Positions 12,746 to 19,940 of a stretch of DNA of 19,940 nucleotides are shown piece after piece. A program made the translations under genes and the position numbers. The DNA is from Oscillospiraceae bacterium (GTDB lineage: Bacteria > Bacillota_A > Clostridia > Oscillospirales > Ruminococcaceae): NCBI GenBank assembly GCA_017523995.1, contig JAFWUX010000203.1, positions 1 through 19,940 of the forward strand. Direction: 5' to 3'. The notes beneath the pieces were generated by a model. That model worked only from the letters and a program-made list of their open reading frames with translations. It searched no databases and was not told the DNA's origin. Numbering within the stretch: the first letter of the stretch is position 1; every line of letters begins with the position of its first letter.

Positions 12746-13888
12746 TCAGTCCGGATCAGAGCTCTGCTCCGACGGAATCTCGTCTCCGTATTTCAAAGCA
12801 GCGCGTTTTCTGGCTGCTTCTATCAGCGTTTTTTCGTATTCGGCACGCTCCTTGCGGGACATGCCGTCATCACCGTCCGCGTAACGGGTGCGGTTGCCGC
12901 TGCCCGGAGCGCCGGTGCCGTTCTGTTCCGCCTGCATCTGTGCGGACTGTTCCATCATGCGCTGCATCCATGTCGGACCCTTTGCGATCTGCTTCTGCTT
13001 TTCGCGCTCATTGATCCGAACAAGGCGCTCACCAGAGAGATACTTATAGAGCAGCAGCTGAACGATCAGCGAGATCACGGAGTTGACGAGCCAGTAGAAG
13101 CTCATACCGGCCGGAACAGACATACCGATCCAGAGCGTCATCAGCGGGCTCATATAGAGCATGAGGTTCATGCCGCCCATCTGCTGTGCAGCCGCCGGAT
13201 TGGTCTTTTTGCTGTGTGCCTGTGTGATGACAGTCATGATGAGCTGTGCAATCGTCGCGAGGACAGGCAGCAGCACGAGCATGACAGCGGTAAAGCTCCA
13301 GCCGTTTTCCGGATGCAGACTCGGCACACCTGCAAGGTCAAAGCCGAGGAAGTTGTTATTGAAGCCTGCAAGCTTGTCCGTAAAGCCGGACATCGAACTG
13401 AAAACCTCCGGATTGGTCTTTGCGTATTTGAGGATAATCAGCTCCGGCCTGCCGTTGATATACTTTTCAGTGATATTCTGTGTCTCAAGCCACTTGACCA
13501 GCAGATCCTTCGCCTCGGTGATCTGATCCGGCACAAGGCGCAGGACAAATGTCAGCGGGCGCATAACGACCTGATAAACACCGAGCAGCAGCACCATCGT
13601 CAGAATCGAACCGAGGCAGCCTGCTGTCTGGTTGATGCCTTCCTCCTGATAGAGCTTGTTCTGCTCCTCCTGAAAACGCTGCGGATTATTCGCAAAGGAT
13701 TTGCGCAGCTTTTCAAGCTTCGGTGCGAGGAGTCCCTGCCGTGCCGAGTTGACCTGCATTTTATAGGTATTCGGCAGCGTCAGCAGCTTGACAACAATCG
13801 TAAACAAAATAATAGCGATACCATAGCTGGGGATGACCTTGTAGATCAGATACATAACCCAGCCGAGCAGCTTTGCGATGAGATTCAA
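12746..13888 (-). CDS. yidC: Membrane protein insertase YidC (Oxa1 family)
   Basis: YidC inserts and folds membrane proteins, alone or with SecYEG. The 380-residue protein lacks the large periplasmic domain of Gram-negative YidC. The conserved core is visible: first core helix IAIILFTIVVKLLTLPN at about 24-40, then basic residues K43 and R50 near the hydrophilic groove position, the cytoplasmic coiled hairpin (LAPKLEKLRK), GINQTAGCLGSILTMVLLLGVYQ, and late helices with YMSPLMTLWIGMSVPAGMSFYWLVNS. A long loop between the second and third core helices (about 130-205) and a charged tail follow. The start is a TTG at 13888 with GGAGG 8 bases upstream; no in-frame ATG is available at that place. 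It lies 31 nt after yidD. Confidence 0.96.
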   Translation of the reverse strand: MNLIAKLLGWVMYLIYKVIPSYGIAIILFTIVVKLLTLPNTYKMQVNSARQGLLAPKLEKLRKSFANNPQRFQEEQNKLYQEEGINQTAGCLGSILTMVLLLGVYQVVMRPLTFVLRLVPDQITEAKDLLVKWLETQNITEKYINGRPELIILKYAKTNPEVFSSMSGFTDKLAGFNNNFLGFDLAGVPSLHPENGWSFTAVMLVLLPVLATIAQLIMTVITQAHSKKTNPAAAQQMGGMNLMLYMSPLMTLWIGMSVPAGMSFYWLVNSVISLIVQLLLYKYLSGERLVRINEREKQKQIAKGPTWMQRMMEQSAQMQAEQNGTGAPGSGNRTRYADGDDGMSRKERAEYEKTLIEAARKRAALKYGDEIPSEQSSDPD

Positions 13889-13919
13889 ATGCGTTTCCTC
13901 CGATCAGTTGAACACGGGA

Positions 13920-14285
13920 TTACCGGATGTCTTTCTGTACTGCGCAGCGTGTGCCGTGCCACTTTGTCCGGTTTGCAAGGTGAATATCATATTCCAGCGC
14001 AAGCCGCTGTGATTTTGAGAGCGGATCCGGCTGCGGTACCTTGTGGCGCCCGAGCAGATCGAACTGCAGGGGGACAGGATCCCAGCCGCCCTTTGAAAAG
14101 GGATTGCACCGCAGAATCCGAAGCATGCCGAGCCATGTCCCGCGGATGATGCCAAAGCGCTCAATCGCGCCGAGGGCATATGCCGAGCAGGAAGGTCTGT
14201 AGCGGCAGACTGCCGGAAACAGCGGCGAAATAAACCGCCGGTAGAAGCGGATCGGTGCGGAATAGATATGCCGAAGCAGCTTCAT
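13920..14285 (-). CDS. yidD: Membrane protein insertion efficiency factor YidD, with a long C-terminal extension
   Basis: YidD is a small amphipathic helper of YidC-dependent insertion. The core spans about residues 1-75 with the signature [11 protein letters not shown]27 and C33 ([19 protein letters not shown]), [24 protein letters not shown] and C60. At 121 residues it is longer than the usual 70-90 because of a tail (about 80-121, ending [13 protein letters not shown]) of unknown role; this tail is open in the correct frame and has no internal stop. Its ATG overlaps the rnpA stop in ATGA, and no clear ribosome site precedes it, so translation is presumably coupled to rnpA. Confidence 0.94.
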   Translation of the reverse strand: MKLLRHIYSAPIRFYRRFISPLFPAVCRYRPSCSAYALGAIERFGIIRGTWLGMLRILRCNPFSKGGWDPVPLQFDLLGRHKVPQPDPLSKSQRLALEYDIHLANRTKWHGTRCAVQKDIR

Positions 14286-14695
14286 GACTGCTTCGCGGCA
14301 GGCTTTTTGCCGCGCGATTTTTTATGCGGTTGATTCGGCGTGCAGGGGATTTCTCCGCTGCTGACGCCGTTACAGTGCCGGACACCCGCCGTGCAGAAGC
14401 GTTCCGTCAGGATACCCGAGGATTGCTCCGGCAGGATGCTCCGTGCCACGACAACAACGTCAATCCCGATGGGCAGCATCGGCTCCGCAGCGCGGTAGGC
14501 TTCGCGGATGATGCGCTTTGCACGGTTTCGTTTGACGGCATTGCCGATCTTTTTGCCTGCGGTGATGCCGAGGCGGTTATAGGGCAGCCTGTTCGGTCTG
14601 ACATACAGCAGCGCACTGCCCAGCGAGCAGAACGCACCGGCGCGGTAAAGACGCTGAAAATCTGCGTTCTGATTGAGTTTCTGCGTAAAAAGCAT
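14282..14695 (-). CDS. rnpA: Ribonuclease P protein component RnpA
   Basis: RnpA is the protein subunit of RNase P, which with the RNA subunit matures tRNA 5' ends. The 137-residue product shows [14 protein letters not shown] near the start, the [28 protein letters not shown] block (about 41-68) with the RNR motif, and the strand IDVVVVARS at about 78-86. The ATG at 14695 was chosen because GGGGGAG lies 7 bases upstream and [13 protein letters not shown] matches the family start; the longer frame to 14749 runs through the terminator upstream. The C-terminal 35 residues are basic and Cys-containing, a little longer than usual. The gene overlaps yidD by 4 nt, and a terminator separates it from rpmH. 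Confidence 0.96.
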   Translation of the reverse strand: MLFTQKLNQNADFQRLYRAGAFCSLGSALLYVRPNRLPYNRLGITAGKKIGNAVKRNRAKRIIREAYRAAEPMLPIGIDVVVVARSILPEQSSGILTERFCTAGVRHCNGVSSGEIPCTPNQPHKKSRGKKPAAKQS

Positions 14696-14734
14696 AGGTA
14701 TTCTCCCCCGGGGGGCGATGACATTTCGCATAGT

Positions 14735-14762
14735 AAAAAAGGACCACAATATCTTGTGGCCC
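14735..14762 (-). terminator. Intrinsic terminator between rpmH and rnpA
   Basis: On the minus strand GGGCCACAA, loop GATA, and TTGTGGTCC form a 9-bp stem (one G-T wobble) followed by TTTTTT. It starts 19 bases after the rpmH stop and should keep L34 expression well above that of rnpA and the genes downstream. Confidence 0.88.
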
Positions 14763-14780
14763 TCTTACTTGCGTATCGGA

Positions 14781-14915
14781 TCAGTAGGTCAGCTTTGCAC
14801 GACCCTTTGCACGGCGGCGAGCCAGAACCTTGCGACCGTTTGCGGTTGCCATACGCTTCCGGAAGCCATGCTCCATCTTACGGTGCCGCTTCTTCGGCTG
14901 ATATGTTCTCTTCAT
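14781..14915 (-). CDS. rpmH: 50S ribosomal protein L34
   Basis: The 44-residue, very basic product reads [19 protein letters not shown] and ends GRAKLTY, with the L34 core [23 protein letters not shown]. The length and sequence are typical for L34 of the large ribosomal subunit. The start codon ATG at 14915 has AAAGGAG 11 bases upstream. A perfect-consensus promoter lies about 140 bases upstream and a terminator directly after, so it is strongly expressed and mostly monocistronic. In many bacteria dnaA lies divergently upstream of rpmH; here the gene upstream is a histidine kinase on the same strand. Confidence 0.98.
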   Translation of the reverse strand: MKRTYQPKKRHRKMEHGFRKRMATANGRKVLARRRAKGRAKLTY

Positions 14916-15054
14916 GGAAATCGTCACTCCTTTTCTTTTGTATCATGATGCACCGCGGAAAGCGGTACAGCGGATTACAGAATTTTAGCACGGAAATCGT
15001 CGCTCTTTCCTATAAAATAGTATGGAACGGGCAAAGATACCCCTGCAAGGTTTG

Positions 15055-15083
15055 ATTATACAGCAAAAACATGGAAATGTCAA
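15055..15083 (-). promoter_or_regulatory. Consensus sigma-A promoter of rpmH
   Basis: On the minus strand TTGACA (15083-15078), a 17-base spacer and TATAAT (15060-15055) match the sigma-A consensus perfectly. The leader to rpmH is about 130 bases and contains a partial duplication of the rpmH translation-start region (14989-15008 resembling 14913-14932). Confidence 0.92.
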
Positions 15084-15162
15084 GTGCGGCGCAGGAGATT
15101 TGTGCATCCTGCCGAGAAATCGGTTTCGCCTCTTTCGGGTTATATGCAAATCCATGTGACGA

Positions 15163-16560
15163 TCAGGATTTTTTCGCATCTTCTGGATGAATCACGAACC
15201 AGAACGTCGAGCCGACGCCGACGGTGCTGTCCACGCCGAAAGCGTAGTCATGCATCCGCAGAATCGCCTTGACAATCGAAAGTCCGAGACCGGTGCCGCG
15301 CACCTCGCGCTTATAGTTTTCGCTGCGGTAATACTTGTCAAAGATGCGTGTGAGCGTTTCCTGATCCATACCTGCGCCCTCATCGCGCACGGAAATGCGG
15401 ATGCCCTCCTTCTCATGCTGCAGCTTGACGATGATCCGCTTGCTTTCGCCGCTGTAGTTCATCGCATTGTTCATCAGATTGCAGATGACCTGCTCAATCT
15501 TGCCGGCATCGCAGTTGACGATTGCTTCGCCGTCTGTCTCGAGCTCGAAGGTGTAGCCGGAAACATCGCTGAGACCGCGGTAGCGCTCGACGATCTCCGT
15601 CAGGCGGTCCTCGATATCGAATTCACTGCGCTCGAGCTTCATCTTGCCGTTTTCATATTTGGAAAGGTCAAGGATATCGTTGACCAGTGCGGTCAGGCGG
15701 TCTGTCTCCTCGATGATGACCTGCAGATGCTCGGCACGCTTCACAGGATTGTCGCCGGAAAGATCGCGGATCATCTCCGCATATGCCTTGAGCATCGTCA
15801 GCGGTGTCCGCAGATCGTGTGAGGCGTTCGCAATCAGGTCGCGCTGCATCGCATCGACGCGGTTGATCTCATGGCTCGCGTAGGTCAGCGTTTCCGCAAG
15901 CCGCTCCGCCTCATCGTAGCCGCTGCCGTCAAACTGGATATCGTATCTGCCGTGCGCAAGCTGCTGGGCGTCCTTTGTCACGCGGACAATCGGCTTTGCG
16001 AGCCGGTCAGACACGATCATCGAGAGAATCGCCGCAATCAGCACAAGCAGAATCGTGATAATGATGAGTTGCCGCCGGATAATGCTGACAGTCGCGGAGA
16101 CCGGTGCCAGCGGCGTGTTGAGAATCAGATAGCCTTCCGGCATCGAAGGCGAACCGATCACGCGCGCATAGATCAGCACCATGACCTTTGTATCGGGATG
16201 CGCCTTTTTGCCGTAATAGACGCCGTTCGGGGATTCGCGCACCGCACGGATGATATCGCCGACGAGATTGTTATATCCGTGAACAAAGCAGCTGCCGCCC
16301 ATGATATGCTGCCGGTGCACCGGCTGATTGAACCGGCTGCGCACCTCCACGCAGAGGTCATTCCGGATTGCGAGATCCAGAAATTCATCCTCATAATCGC
16401 CCTGCTGATAGAGCGTGACCATTTTATCCGCAACCCGCATGACGTCCTTGGTTTTCATGCGGTCATAGAAGTTCTGCAGAAACAGAACCTGACACACCCA
16501 GAGCAGCACAAAGGTAAAAAGGACAAATTCCATGAACCAGAACCAGATGTTCAGGCGCAT
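15163..16560 (-). CDS. Two-component sensor histidine kinase
   Basis: The 465-residue membrane kinase has a first transmembrane helix at about residues 5-32 (FWFMEFVLFTFVLLWVCQVLF), an extracytoplasmic sensor of about 120 residues, and a second helix at about 160-182 (LIIITILLVLIAAILSMIV). HAMP follows (DRLAKPIVRVTKDAQQLAHG), then HisKA with H248 in NASHDLRTPLTML, and a HATPase domain with N box NLMNNAMNY, G1 DEGAGM, F box IFDKYYRSE and G2 GTGLGLSI. All catalytic boxes are intact. The ATG at 16560 was chosen because GGGGG lies 6 bases upstream; a TTG at 16590 would overlap the regulator gene. It lies 19 nt after the response regulator. The sensor shows no recognisable named fold, so the stimulus is unknown; it resembles envelope-sensing PhoR/WalK-like kinases in layout. 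Confidence 0.94.
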   Translation of the reverse strand: MRLNIWFWFMEFVLFTFVLLWVCQVLFLQNFYDRMKTKDVMRVADKMVTLYQQGDYEDEFLDLAIRNDLCVEVRSRFNQPVHRQHIMGGSCFVHGYNNLVGDIIRAVRESPNGVYYGKKAHPDTKVMVLIYARVIGSPSMPEGYLILNTPLAPVSATVSIIRRQLIIITILLVLIAAILSMIVSDRLAKPIVRVTKDAQQLAHGRYDIQFDGSGYDEAERLAETLTYASHEINRVDAMQRDLIANASHDLRTPLTMLKAYAEMIRDLSGDNPVKRAEHLQVIIEETDRLTALVNDILDLSKYENGKMKLERSEFDIEDRLTEIVERYRGLSDVSGYTFELETDGEAIVNCDAGKIEQVICNLMNNAMNYSGESKRIIVKLQHEKEGIRISVRDEGAGMDQETLTRIFDKYYRSENYKREVRGTGLGLSIVKAILRMHDYAFGVDSTVGVGSTFWFVIHPEDAKKS

Positions 16561-16579
16561 GGAATTCCCCCGGAAGAAT

Positions 16580-17248
16580 TTAAGCTTCAAATTTGTATCC
16601 CATTCCTCTCAGCGTCACAATGAATTTACGGTACTCACCGAGACTGTTGCGGAGCATCTTGATATGGGTATCAACCGTGCGGTCATCTCCGAAAAAGTCA
16701 TAGCCCCAGACTTCTTCCAGCAGCTTGTCTCTCGTCAGCGCGATATTGCGGTTCTTGACGAGGTAGAACAGCAGATCGTATTCCTTCGGCGTCATATTCG
16801 CGCGCTTGCCGTCCACATAGACCTCTCTGCCGGACATGTTGATTTCCAGCCCCTCAAAGACCATCGGGTCGGAGACATTGCCGCGCGAGGAATTTCGCCG
16901 CGAGACAACCGCCTTGACGCGCGCCATCAGAAGCGGCGGCGAGAACGGCTTTGTCACATAGTCATCAATGCCGAGATCGAAGCCGTGCTGCTGATCGTAT
17001 TCATCATCTCTTGCGGAAAGAATGATGATCGGGGTATCCTTTGTCTTGCGGATCTCCTTGCAGGCGGAGAAACCGTCAAGCCGCGGCATCATGACGTCCA
17101 TGACGATCAGGTCATAGTCCTGCGCCTTTGCCATTGAGACAGCCTCCATGCCGTCGCCCGCCTCATCGACCTTGAATCCCTCGTGTTCTGCATATTCTCT
17201 GACGACATTGCGGATATTCATTTCGTCATCGACAACCAGTATCTTCAT
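16580..17248 (-). CDS. OmpR/PhoB-family response regulator
   Basis: The 222-residue protein has an N-terminal receiver domain (about 1-115) with acidic pair D7/D8, phospho-acceptor D51 (LIVMDVMMPRLDG), S78 in the Ser/Thr switch position and K100 (DYVTKPFSP). A winged-helix DNA-binding domain follows (about 128-222) with MTPKEYDLLFYLVKN, LTRDKLLEEVWGYDF and DDRTVDTHIKMLRNSLG, ending LRGMGYKFEA. The ATG at 17248 was chosen because AAAGGAA lies 9 bases upstream and the receiver begins at MKILVVDDE. It is first in an operon with the histidine kinase. TGTGAA boxes at 11-bp spacing upstream are candidate autoregulatory sites. The target regulon is unknown. Confidence 0.96.
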   Translation of the reverse strand: MKILVVDDEMNIRNVVREYAEHEGFKVDEAGDGMEAVSMAKAQDYDLIVMDVMMPRLDGFSACKEIRKTKDTPIIILSARDDEYDQQHGFDLGIDDYVTKPFSPPLLMARVKAVVSRRNSSRGNVSDPMVFEGLEINMSGREVYVDGKRANMTPKEYDLLFYLVKNRNIALTRDKLLEEVWGYDFFGDDRTVDTHIKMLRNSLGEYRKFIVTLRGMGYKFEA

Positions 17249-17312
17249 GATGTATAATTCCTTTCCGGTATTTCGTAGCATAATGCACGTTATAGCTATT
17301 CTACCATATAAA

Positions 17313-17353
17313 TGTGAATTTTTTGTGAAAACTGTTCCAAAATGTTTTTCACA
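17313..17353. promoter_or_regulatory. TGTGAA boxes between the divergent regulator and GGDEF-EAL genes
   Basis: TGTGAA occurs at 17313-17318 and again at 17324-17329, an 11-bp direct-repeat spacing typical of OmpR/PhoB-family binding sites. An inverted copy (TTCACA) is at 17348-17353. The boxes sit 65-105 bases upstream of the response-regulator start and just upstream of the -35 of the divergent gene, so one bound regulator could affect both. Confidence 0.4.
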
Positions 17354-17368
17354 TCATACGAAAATACA

Positions 17369-17397
17369 TTGACATTTACATCATTCTTTGCTATAAT
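17369..17397 (+). promoter_or_regulatory. Consensus sigma-A promoter of the GGDEF-EAL gene
   Basis: TTGACA (17369-17374), a 17-base spacer and TATAAT (17392-17397) match the consensus perfectly. The leader of about 110 bases contains a small hairpin (CACGG-ATTCG-CCGTG, 17423-17437) and a repeated GCAGAAAG before the ribosome site. Confidence 0.9.
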
Positions 17398-17514
17398 ATC
17401 AGTATGGGTTTTTATACACTTTCACGGATTCGCCGTGTGTGTCTATCCTAACAGCCGATAAAGAGACTGCAGAAAGAGACAGAAGCGAACGCTTGCAGAA
17501 AGGAGCGGGCAGAC

Positions 17515-19806
17515 ATGAAATACAAAAAACAACTGGTTGTATCGGTCGTTGTCGGATTTGCCGTTCTGACCGGATATCTGATCATATATGCGTTTTTCCA
17601 CCGTGAAAAAGGCGATCTGGTTTATATCATCTTCAATTCCTATGCGCTGCTTGCCGTTCTGCTGAGCTTCATCATCGTTCTGCGGAGACAGAAGCAGGAA
17701 CAGCACAAAAAAGAGATCACGCGCAAGCGGCTGATGTATCTGGCAAAGAATCTCACTGCGCCCGCGATGCTCTGGAACGATAATTTCACAGAGGTCATCC
17801 TCAATGATTCGCTCTCGGAGATCGCCGAGACCAAAATGCGCAGCGACTTCGACCCGAAGCATGTTGTGCCGATGTTCTTCGGCAAAAAAGATATGACCGA
17901 TGCGGATATCCACGAGATCGTTGTCGCGAAAAATCAGGAGTATTCGTTCACTTCGACCTCGGGCAAACCGCATGATATGATCTGGAACACCTCCGCCGTT
18001 GAAACAGATGAGGACGGCGTCACATGGCTGCTTTCCATCGGCATGGATCTTGCCGATATCCGCAGCATGCAGTCTGAGATCGAGATTTTCTCGCGCCGGC
18101 TCACCGCCTCCGAGGGCAGGCACAATCTGACCATGGAGCTGATGGATGTCGGTCTGCTGCTGATCGAGCAGGGCAATCCCAATCTGTTCCCCTCCGAGAA
18201 GCTGCAAAAGATGTTCGGTCTGCGCGGCAACATCGTGACGGTACAGGAGATCCGCAAGCGCATTTATCCGCTGGATGTTGTCGCCTTTGACAGCCATGTG
18301 CAGGCAATGCGCAATCATATGCGGCAATTCATCAACCGGACGGAAACGCTCGAGCTGCGCATCTGCGACGCGGAAGGACAGTACCGCTGGTACTCCTACC
18401 GGTTCCGCGCGACAACGAACAGCGCCAACGGCAGAATGGTTGTCGGCGGCACCGTCATTGATATCAGCGAGGAGAAGCAGAAGGACGCAAAAATCGAGCA
18501 GATCGCCTATGAAGATACCGTCACCGGCATCCCGAACCGCAACAAGCTCATGCGCATGGGCGAGGAGCTCTATGGCTGCACCGTCGAGCTCAACAGCTCC
18601 TACTGGGTCATCGTCATGGATATCGACCGGTTCCACCTCATCAACGATACCTGCGGCTATGCGGCGGGCAACGATCTGCTGCGCAGCTTTGCGGATGCAC
18701 TTGTCAAGCAGCTGACACACGGCGGCTTCGGCGCGCGCATCTCCGGCGATAACTTTGCGCTGATCCTGCGCGATGTCGGCGATGATTCGCTGCCGGAAAA
18801 GGTTGTCGGAAAAATCCAGCGCACCCTGCTGACAAAGGCAGTCGGCGCGCTCTCAAACCGCACGCTCACCTGCTCTGCCGGATACGCGAAAATGCCCGCG
18901 GACGGCGACAGTTTCGAGCATGTGCTGGAGCATGCGGAATTTGCGCTCTCCTCAGGCAGCAAGAAACACGGCAGCATCCGCCGCTATACGCCAGAGATGC
19001 ATGATACTATTATTCAGGACAGCAACCTCGAAACACAGCTCGCAGATGCCGTCATGCGCGGCGAACTGGAGCTCTACTATCAGCCGAAGGTCTCGCTGAC
19101 CACAGGCGAAATCATCGGGCTTGAGGCGCTTGCACGCTGGCATCACACCTCCGGCAAGCTGATCTCGCCCACCGTGTTCATCCCGATTGCAGAGCGCTCG
19201 CAGCTCATTACGCAGATCACGCGCTTTGTCCTGAACGAAGCCTGCCGCCAGATGAAACTCTGGCAGACGATGGGTCTGCCGGATATCGTTATGTCGATCA
19301 ATTTCAGCGGCACTGATTTCTATCAGGAGAACATCTGCGCGCAGATTCTGAAAACACTGAACTACCACGGTCTCGATCCGCACTGCCTCGAGATCGAGCT
19401 GACCGAATCGCTCGCTTTGATGGATATTGACGTCACCATCGCAAGGATGAAGGAGCTGCGTGAAGCAGGCATCCAGCTCGCAATGGATGACTTCGGCACG
19501 GGATATTCCTCGCTGAGCTATATCCAGCGGCTGCCCTTCACGATGCTCAAGCTCGACCGCTCCTTTGTCACGGGTATGGACGGCGATCCGGTTGTGCAGG
19601 AGATCATCCGCTCTGTCGCGCGCATCGCGAAGGCAAAGCAGGTCAAGACAATCGCAGAGGGCGTCGAAACGCCGGAGCAGGCAAGAATGCTCCGTGAGGC
19701 AGGCTGCGACTATGTTCAGGGCTACCTTTACGGGCATCCGATGACGGCAAAGGAGACCGAACAGTATATCCGCGCCAATCTGACAGAGAAAACAGTATAC
19801 TATTGA
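17515..19806 (+). CDS. Membrane PAS-GGDEF-EAL protein, probable c-di-GMP phosphodiesterase
   Basis: The 763-residue protein has two N-terminal transmembrane helices (about 6-27 and 35-56) with a short external loop, a charged linker, two PAS-like regions (about 70-190 and 205-320; the second resembles PAS_3), a GGDEF domain (about 335-500) and an EAL domain (about 510-755). The GGDEF motif reads SGDNF (410-414), so the catalytic Glu is replaced by Asn and cyclase activity is unlikely; GTP binding as a regulator remains possible. The EAL domain keeps E537 (EAL), the Asn of SINFS, ELTES with E628 and E631, DDFGTG at 658-663, K679 and AEGVE with E715, so c-di-GMP hydrolysis is expected. AAAGGAG lies 9 bases before the ATG. 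The stop codon lies inside the first bases of the dispersed element. Confidence 0.94.
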   Translation: MKYKKQLVVSVVVGFAVLTGYLIIYAFFHREKGDLVYIIFNSYALLAVLLSFIIVLRRQKQEQHKKEITRKRLMYLAKNLTAPAMLWNDNFTEVILNDSLSEIAETKMRSDFDPKHVVPMFFGKKDMTDADIHEIVVAKNQEYSFTSTSGKPHDMIWNTSAVETDEDGVTWLLSIGMDLADIRSMQSEIEIFSRRLTASEGRHNLTMELMDVGLLLIEQGNPNLFPSEKLQKMFGLRGNIVTVQEIRKRIYPLDVVAFDSHVQAMRNHMRQFINRTETLELRICDAEGQYRWYSYRFRATTNSANGRMVVGGTVIDISEEKQKDAKIEQIAYEDTVTGIPNRNKLMRMGEELYGCTVELNSSYWVIVMDIDRFHLINDTCGYAAGNDLLRSFADALVKQLTHGGFGARISGDNFALILRDVGDDSLPEKVVGKIQRTLLTKAVGALSNRTLTCSAGYAKMPADGDSFEHVLEHAEFALSSGSKKHGSIRRYTPEMHDTIIQDSNLETQLADAVMRGELELYYQPKVSLTTGEIIGLEALARWHHTSGKLISPTVFIPIAERSQLITQITRFVLNEACRQMKLWQTMGLPDIVMSINFSGTDFYQENICAQILKTLNYHGLDPHCLEIELTESLALMDIDVTIARMKELREAGIQLAMDDFGTGYSSLSYIQRLPFTMLKLDRSFVTGMDGDPVVQEIIRSVARIAKAKQVKTIAEGVETPEQARMLREAGCDYVQGYLYGHPMTAKETEQYIRANLTEKTVYY

Positions 19807-19912
19807 TGTACCAATTAAATCTTGAAGAATAGATGCGCAGGATTTTTGTCATGAGACAAGGCAGAAAGCCGCAGCCTTGCTGACGCAAGGCAAGGATTTC
19901 TAACGCAGTATC
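19801..19912 (+). repeat. Dispersed ~115-bp intergenic element, copy 2
   Basis: 19801-19872 repeat 237-308 in the same orientation with two mismatches. The weaker homologous right part ends at about 19912. The GGDEF-EAL stop codon (19804-19806) is supplied by the first bases of the element, or overlaps them by chance. The remainder to 19940 shows no gene start that can be supported. Confidence 0.8.
19874..19891 (+). terminator. Hairpin downstream of the GGDEF-EAL gene (possible terminator)
   Basis: A perfect 7-bp stem GCCTTGC / GCAAGGC with loop TGAC lies 67 bases after the stop. Only a short T stretch (ATTTC) follows, after four bases, so termination would be weak. The equivalent position in copy 1 of the element has a hairpin of different sequence. 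Confidence 0.4.
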
Positions 19913-19940
19913 ATGGCAAAAAGACAAGCAGATATCTTCA

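Noticed and set aside
12017..14149. A 710-codon open frame on the plus strand opposite jag and yidC
   Set aside because: It lies antisense to two clearly recognised genes, has low-complexity Leu/Arg/His-rich sequence without any domain, and is a by-product of codon bias in the true strand.
14704..14714. CCCCCGGGGG palindrome at the rnpA ribosome site as an operator
   Set aside because: It is simply the G-rich ribosome site next to a C-run; with no loop it cannot form a hairpin, and nothing else supports an operator.
14916..15162. oriC next to rpmH
   Set aside because: No TTATCCACA-type boxes or AT-rich unwinding cluster were seen; the AT-rich part is explained by the rpmH promoter.
16423..16431. 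A TTATCCGCA sequence resembling a DnaA box
   Set aside because: Single, imperfect, and inside the kinase coding sequence; one such match is expected by chance in a window of this size.
17398..17514. A c-di-GMP riboswitch in the leader of the GGDEF-EAL gene
   Set aside because: The leader has only a 5-bp hairpin and repeated purine stretches; I could not find the conserved GEMM core.
17443..18720. A 425-codon minus-strand frame opposite the GGDEF-EAL gene
   Set aside because: The plus-strand frame has unmistakable PAS, GGDEF and EAL motifs, a promoter and a ribosome site; the antisense frame has none.

Overview
The window reads as the chromosome of a low-to-mid GC Firmicute of the class Clostridia, most like Oscillospiraceae/Ruminococcus. 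This rests on the Firmicute order rpmH-rnpA-yidD-yidC-jag-mnmE-mnmG-rsmG on one strand, AGGAGG-type ribosome sites, near-consensus sigma-A promoters (TTGACA-17-TATAAT) and many GTG/TTG starts. The genus is an inference from style, not a proven assignment.

Layout. 1-362 holds no gene but a heptamer repeat and a ~115-bp dispersed element whose second copy sits at the far right end of the window. 363-2646 (minus) is an ECF sigma factor followed by a large membrane-anchored protein that is probably its anti-sigma partner. 2949-3161 (plus) is a small DUF378 membrane protein behind a strong hairpin. 3410-4634 (plus) is an aldose-1-epimerase-like enzyme plus a tiny lipoprotein. 4697-7383 (minus) is an LCP (LytR-CpsA-Psr) cell-wall ligase translationally coupled to a WYL regulator. 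7590-14915 (minus) is the conserved origin-proximal block: rsmG, mnmG, mnmE (tRNA/rRNA modification), jag/khpB, yidC, yidD (membrane protein insertion), rnpA (RNase P) and rpmH (L34). 15163-17248 (minus) is an OmpR-family response regulator and histidine kinase. 17515-19806 (plus) is a PAS-GGDEF-EAL protein with a degenerate GGDEF motif and an intact EAL domain.

The most notable signal is four perfect 16-bp parS-like palindromes (TGTTCCACGTGGAACA). Three lie in the mnmE-mnmG gap at exactly 43-bp spacing, about four helical turns, with a decayed half-site between the first two. The fourth forms the centre of a perfect 30-bp palindrome just after rsmG that also looks like that operon's terminator. 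Neither parA/parB nor dnaA is in the window, although they often flank rsmG and rpmH in Firmicutes, so the centromere seems to have stayed with mnmE-mnmG-rsmG while its partner genes lie elsewhere.

Other points to check are five exact-length 42-bp tandem repeats in the cytoplasmic tail of the LCP protein, an Arg/Gly/Asp-rich tail on Jag, a duplicated translation-start region upstream of rpmH, and TGTGAA boxes at 11-bp spacing in front of the two-component operon. No CRISPR, tRNA, rRNA, transposase or obvious novel multi-gene defence system was found.
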